DNA from: a virus
Virus record (IMG/VR): IMGVR_UViG_3300036766_000949
Location: 1-22,825 of that record
DNA: 22,825 nt
Direction: 5' to 3' (one strand)
Both the position numbers and the translations under genes were made by a program. Positions 20,287 through 22,825 of this stretch are shown piece after piece. Numbering within the stretch: position 1 is the first letter of the stretch; each line of letters opens with the position of its first letter. Under the pieces are notes generated by a model. The model had not been told where the DNA came from and did no database searches. It saw nothing but the letters and a program-made list of their open reading frames with translations.

Positions 20287-20853
20287 ATGGGAACGCGTGG
20301 ATGCATCGCTCGACGCACGGGCGAGTTTTCCTTCAAGGGCCGATACCACCACTGGGACAGCTACCCGAGCGGACTCGGCGCGGCGTTGTTCGCACTGAAC
20401 CGCGGACACTTCGGCGGAGATACTGCCGCCATGCTCCGGGTCCTGCTGGACGAGCACAAGGCGGGCTGGTCTACGATCCTAGGTGCGGATTTCTCGCTTC
20501 CGCCGGAGCCCGTTGACGGGCGGACCGACGATGCGCCGCGGGGACCGTCCTGCTACTGCCACGGTGGGCGGTCCGAGACGGCTAGCCTTCTGACCGAAAA
20601 GAACGCGGCCGGATCGGGCGTCGAGTACGCCTACGCGTTCACGGACGGCGGCGCGATGCTAGTGCTGTCGAGCTACCATCCGTCGGGCGGCAAGATGGTT
20701 GGATACTTCGGATCGGGCAACCCGCGGAGTCACTGGCGCTTGCTCGCCACCGTGAACCTGGACGGCGACGCGCCCAACTGGGAAGCGATCGAGGCGCGGG
20801 GCGGCGACGGTGCGCCGGTGTGGGGAGCCCACCGGTGCCGCCGCGCCAGCTAA
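20287..20853 (+). CDS. Conserved phage hypothetical protein, 'GRYxHWDxYP' family-like (188 aa)
   Basis: The ATG at 20287 directly follows leader module B; an upstream in-frame ATG at 20146 would code through the hairpins. The protein starts MGTRGCIARRTGEFSFKGRY and continues HHWDSYPSGLGAALFALNRG, then RVLLDEHKAGWSTILGADFS. This order (MxTRGxIA, GRYxHWDxYPxGxGxxL, a short helix, xEHxxGWS, and a later CYCH-type segment) is familiar from uncharacterised proteins of actinobacteria and their phages. CYCHG near residue 92 could be part of a metal site. A later segment EYAYAFTDGGAMLVLSSY is beta-rich. Function is unknown for the family as far as I know. Confidence 0.7.
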   Translation: MGTRGCIARRTGEFSFKGRYHHWDSYPSGLGAALFALNRGHFGGDTAAMLRVLLDEHKAGWSTILGADFSLPPEPVDGRTDDAPRGPSCYCHGGRSETASLLTEKNAAGSGVEYAYAFTDGGAMLVLSSYHPSGGKMVGYFGSGNPRSHWRLLATVNLDGDAPNWEAIEARGGDGAPVWGAHRCRRAS

Positions 20854-20866
20854 CGAAACCACGTTC

Positions 20867-20910
20867 AACACAGACACGGGCCCCTCACGGGGCTCGGGAA
20901 AGGACGCACG
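20867..20910 (+). promoter_or_regulatory. Leader module C (single hairpin)
   Basis: ACACAGACA is followed by an 8-bp hairpin (20877-20896, CGGGCCCC, loop TCAC, GGGGCTCG, one G.U pair), then GGGAAAGGA and ATG at 20911. It lacks hairpins 1 and 2 and starts 13 bases after the previous stop. Confidence 0.65.
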
Positions 20911-21654
20911 ATGCGTCGAGAGAGAAAGGGCCCCCTCACGGGGGCTTGGAAGCGCGGGTTGCTTACGACGAGCAACCCGAAGGCAGTCAAGGGGGAGGCC
21001 TACGGTTGGTACACCGCGGTCTTGCATCTTGCGCCGCACAGTCTCGCGGGCGGGGTGTCGGTCTGTACCTCCTCAACGGCGGGGTGCCGTCTCGCCTGTC
21101 TGAACAAAGCTGGGCGTGGTGGCGTGGTCGCAGCGGGGCGGCGCACCAATGCTATCCAGCAAGCGCGGGTGAAGCGTACCCGCCTCTACTTCTCAGACCC
21201 GGAGCGGTTCCTTGCGATTCTCGCGGCGGACATTCTCCGGCAGCAACGGCGCGCGACTACGCACGGGCTCCGGTTCGCGGTTCGCCTGAACGGTACCAGT
21301 GACTTGCCGGGGTTGCCGTTGCTCATGTCGGCGCGGTTCCCCGACGTCGTGTTCTACGACTACACGAAGCATCCGGCCCCGTGGAAGCGGGCGCGTCCTA
21401 ACTACAGCGTCACGTTCTCGCGGTCGGAGTCGAACGAGTCGGCGTGCCTGGATGCACTCGCGCACGGCGTCAACGTCGCCGTCGTGTTCTCGACGCGCAA
21501 GGGGGAACCGTTGCCCGCGCGCTGGAAAGGTTGGCCAGTGATGGACGGCGACGTGTCCGACCTGCGTTTCCTCGACGCGCCCCGGCACGTCGTCGGCGTG
21601 CGCGCCAAGGGCCCGGCCCGGCGCGACACGTCAGGATTCGTCGTCGCAGCGTAG
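20911..21654 (+). CDS. Conserved phage protein resembling the gp88/DUF7227 group (247 aa)
   Basis: The sequence contains LLTTSNPKAVKGEAYGWYTA followed by VLHLAPHSLAGGVSVCTSST and AGCRLACLNKAGRGG: the STSNPKxxKG...hLAPxxxSG...C...TxGCxxxCLNxAGRG pattern of an uncharacterised phage family that I associate with DUF7227 or gene product 88-like proteins. Further matches are IQQARVKRTRLYFSDPERFL, AVRLNGTSDLPG, FYDYTKHPAPWKR, YSVTFSRSESNESACLDALA and a KGPARRDTSGFVV end. Three clustered cysteines (about residues 52, 59, 63) may be functional. No activity is established. ATG 20911 follows leader C; TTG 20959 is a possible second start, since a copy of the leader hairpin (20921-20949) lies in between and known relatives begin near LLxTSNPK. 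Confidence 0.75.
   Translation: MRRERKGPLTGAWKRGLLTTSNPKAVKGEAYGWYTAVLHLAPHSLAGGVSVCTSSTAGCRLACLNKAGRGGVVAAGRRTNAIQQARVKRTRLYFSDPERFLAILAADILRQQRRATTHGLRFAVRLNGTSDLPGLPLLMSARFPDVVFYDYTKHPAPWKRARPNYSVTFSRSESNESACLDALAHGVNVAVVFSTRKGEPLPARWKGWPVMDGDVSDLRFLDAPRHVVGVRAKGPARRDTSGFVVAA
20921..20949 (+). repeat. Second copy of the leader hairpin inside the start of the gene
   Basis: AGAGAAA is followed by GGGCCCCC, loop TCAC, GGGGGCTT (20928-20947; 8 bp, two G.U pairs). This repeats leader C, 51 bases further on, with the same TCAC loop. Then GGAAGCG and TTG at 20959 follow in frame. It could be a duplicated leader with an alternative start or a chance in-frame copy. Confidence 0.5.
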
Positions 21655-21662
21655 GAGGCGCG

Positions 21663-21747
21663 TCTAGGTCGTTCCGTCCGGGAGCGACCTAGCCGGGCAT
21701 TCCCGCCCACAGAGAACCGGGCCCCTACGGGCCCGCAAGGGGGAACC
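21663..21747 (+). promoter_or_regulatory. Leader module D (three hairpins)
   Basis: Hairpin 1 (21664-21692) pairs CTAGGTCGTTCC with GGGAGCGACCTAG over 12 bp, one T.G pair (21672/21684). Hairpin 2 (21694-21708) is a short GGGC/GCCC stem. CACAGAGAAC precedes hairpin 3 (21718-21735), a perfect 7-bp CGGGCCC/GGGCCCG with loop CTAC. CAAGGGGGAACC leads to ATG at 21748. Confidence 0.72.
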
Positions 21748-22023
21748 ATGGAAACGACGACGACAACCGGACCGCGACCGATCCACGCCATTGCGCGCGA
21801 CATCGCGCGGGTATGGGGGGCGCAGGGGAGCGGTGTGTACTTCGGCGCGGTGCCGTACCTGCGCGCCATGTCCACCATGCAGTCGGCACGCGAGGCCTAC
21901 GGCTACGACAGCGGCGAGTCCATCGTTCTCTACTTCCTGTCGAATGCCAAGACGTTCCGGGGACCGGAGGCGCGGACCTTGAAGGCCGAGCTGAAAGCGG
22001 CGCTCGCGTCGGCGGGGGTGTGA
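21748..22023 (+). CDS. Early-region hypothetical protein (91 aa)
   Basis: It starts METTTTTGPRPIHAIARDIA directly after leader module D and continues with RVWGAQGSGVYFGAVPYLRA and MSTMQSAREAYGYDSGESIV, ending AELKAALASAGV. The pattern HxIAxxIxxxWxxxxxxxYFGAxPYLxAM plus YGxDSxxxIVxYFLxNAxxFRGxxA is one I have seen in small early proteins of actinobacteriophages; they are uncharacterised. It is mainly helical. The next gene starts 2 bases after its stop, so the two form one unit. Confidence 0.7.
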   Translation: METTTTTGPRPIHAIARDIARVWGAQGSGVYFGAVPYLRAMSTMQSAREAYGYDSGESIVLYFLSNAKTFRGPEARTLKAELKAALASAGV

Positions 22024-22025
22024 CG

Positions 22026-22325
22026 ATGGAACACACTTACAAGCGCCCGATGCGCAAGCTGTACCGGCCGGTGGGGCTGGATCGGTTCGACGCCAAGCAC
22101 GACATTCCGCCGGGAACCGTCGTGCTGGTAACGGCGAGTTGGGGACCGTTCCGAGGCATCGTGACTCTGGACGGCCGGACGCACGGTAGCTGCGGCAAGG
22201 GCTCGCTGGTTCCCGTGCCGCGTCCGGTGCATCGGTGCGTCCGGTGTAGCGGCGTGCTGCCAGCGTCCGGGTACTGCCCGTTTCATGGGAGAGGGGGGCG
22301 CGGCGCAGCAACCGCCACCTTCTAG
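22026..22325 (+). CDS. Early-region protein with C-terminal zinc-ribbon-like motif (99 aa)
   Basis: The ATG at 22026 lies 2 bases after the previous stop. The protein starts MEHTYKRPMRKLYRPVGLDR and shows beta-type segments (GTVVLVTASWGPFRGIVTLD, GRTHGSCGKGSLVPV). It ends with RCVRCSGVLPASGYCPFHGR, that is CxxC followed by CxxH ligands typical of a small zinc ribbon. The longer frame from 21813 is a shadow of the previous gene. The family is not recognised; the fold suggests a small nucleic-acid-binding or SH3-like protein. Confidence 0.65.
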   Translation: MEHTYKRPMRKLYRPVGLDRFDAKHDIPPGTVVLVTASWGPFRGIVTLDGRTHGSCGKGSLVPVPRPVHRCVRCSGVLPASGYCPFHGRGGRGAATATF

Positions 22326-22335
22326 CGGGCGCACG

Positions 22336-22421
22336 TTCTAGCCTTTCCGCCGGGAGAGGCTAGCGCGGGCAACCTGCCCGACAGACAACCGCGGGCCCCC
22401 ACGGGCCCGCAAGGGGGAATC
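22336..22421 (+). promoter_or_regulatory. Leader module E (three hairpins)
   Basis: Hairpin 1 (22338-22363) pairs CTAGCCTTTCC with GGGAGAGGCTAG over 11 bp, one T.G pair (22345/22356). Hairpin 2 (22366-22380) is CGGGC, loop AACCT, GCCCG. GACAGACAAC precedes hairpin 3 (22391-22410), 8 bp perfect with loop CCAC. CAAGGGGGAATC leads to ATG at 22422. From hairpin 3 to ATG it is almost identical to module D. Confidence 0.72.
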
Positions 22422-22825
22422 ATGGACACGGACCGACACACCGAACGCTGCGCGCTGGTTGCGGCCCTGCTGCCGCTCTTGCCCGGTACCTGGACGGAGC
22501 GGCGTCACCCGGACGGGCCCGACGGGTGTCGCTGGCAGTCGACGATGGAGCGGGCCGACGGCGCGTGCCTGAACATTCAGGCCGGGCGCGAGCGGACCGG
22601 CGCGTGGCATATCTCGGCCTCCGTGGGGCACGCGCTCCGGCCGTTCGTTCACAACTACGGGGGCGAAGATGCGGCCCCGGCAATCCACGTGAGCATGGCG
22701 AAGGGGCCCGACGCGGTCGCTCGGGACATCGGGCGGCGCATCCTGCCTGGACTCGACGCGCTCATGGCGCGGCTGGTGTCGCGCCGGGCTGAGTACGACG
22801 CGGCGGCGGATCGGTGCATGGCCAC
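22422..22825 (+). CDS. Partial early-region hypothetical protein, cut by right edge
   Basis: The frame opens at ATG 22422 right after leader module E and stays open for 134 codons to the end of the window. It starts MDTDRHTERCALVAALLPLL and continues RWQSTMERADGACLNIQAGR and ISASVGHALRPFVHNYGGED, then IHVSMAKGPDAVARDIGRRI and a helical LDALMARLVSRRAEYDAAAD. The order of a helical start, a beta segment and a C-terminal helix with IGRRILPGLDALM resembles small hypothetical phage proteins. I recognise no function. The stop is not in the window. Confidence 0.65.
   Translation, partial: MDTDRHTERCALVAALLPLLPGTWTERRHPDGPDGCRWQSTMERADGACLNIQAGRERTGAWHISASVGHALRPFVHNYGGEDAAPAIHVSMAKGPDAVARDIGRRILPGLDALMARLVSRRAEYDAAADRCMA

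Noticed and set aside
1-22825. tRNA genes, rRNA and CRISPR arrays
   Set aside because: I looked for cloverleaf-like stretches and regularly spaced direct repeats and saw none. The early leaders are spaced irregularly and each ends at a gene start, so they are not a CRISPR array.

Overview
The window looks like about 23 kb of a GC-rich tailed-phage genome (or a prophage or viral metagenome contig) from the HK97-capsid group. Both edges cut through a gene. The evidence is a collinear minus-strand block: HNH endonuclease, putative small terminase, terminase ATPase, terminase nuclease, portal, HK97-type prohead protease, HK97-type major capsid protein, then small virion and lysis-type genes. The host cannot be fixed. 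A lipobox protein and two signal-peptide, Cys-rich proteins suggest a bacterium with a Sec/lipoprotein export route. The Cys-rich plus Thr-rich pattern reminds me of proteins in uncultured delta-proteobacteria-like lineages such as Binatota, but this is a weak inference from memory. Two early genes resemble families common in actinobacteriophages.

Layout. Positions 18409 to 1 are all read leftward and form one long, tightly packed run in which many neighbours overlap by 1 or 4 bases (TGATG or ATGA). In order of transcription: HNH (18409-17951); two secreted Cys-rich proteins (17887-16860); putative TerS (16795-16229); a frameshifted tail of a DNA methyltransferase (16168-15973); a 31-residue membrane peptide (15971-15876); TerL ATPase interrupted by a 411-residue intein (15879-13702); TerL nuclease as a separate gene (13705-12875); a helix-turn-helix protein; then an accessory cassette of methyltransferase-like protein, two family 2 glycosyltransferases, two small proteins, a SAM methyltransferase and a radical SAM enzyme with extra Cys clusters (12310-8172); a lambda-type exonuclease (8108-7515); and the portal/protease/capsid module (7128-3038). 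A strong hairpin follows the capsid gene, then come a holin-like protein, a lipoprotein and several small beta-rich proteins, ending in a large partial virion protein at the left edge.

Positions 18947 to 22825 are read rightward and hold about ten short genes, several with CxxC pairs. They are grouped into units that each begin with a related leader: an ACAGA-like box, a GGGCCC/GGGCCC hairpin, a purine-rich ribosome site and ATG. Three of the five leaders are preceded by a second, longer hairpin with a conserved cap and a co-varying lower stem. The roughly 470-base gap 18410-18880 separates the two divergent arms and probably carries promoters, operators or an origin.

The most unusual points are: the repeated leader module of the early arm (comparable in concept to the SAS/ESAS elements of cluster K mycobacteriophages, but different in sequence); a large terminase that is both split into ATPase and nuclease genes and carries an intein inside its P-loop; and the radical SAM, glycosyltransferase and methyltransferase cassette inserted between terminase and portal.
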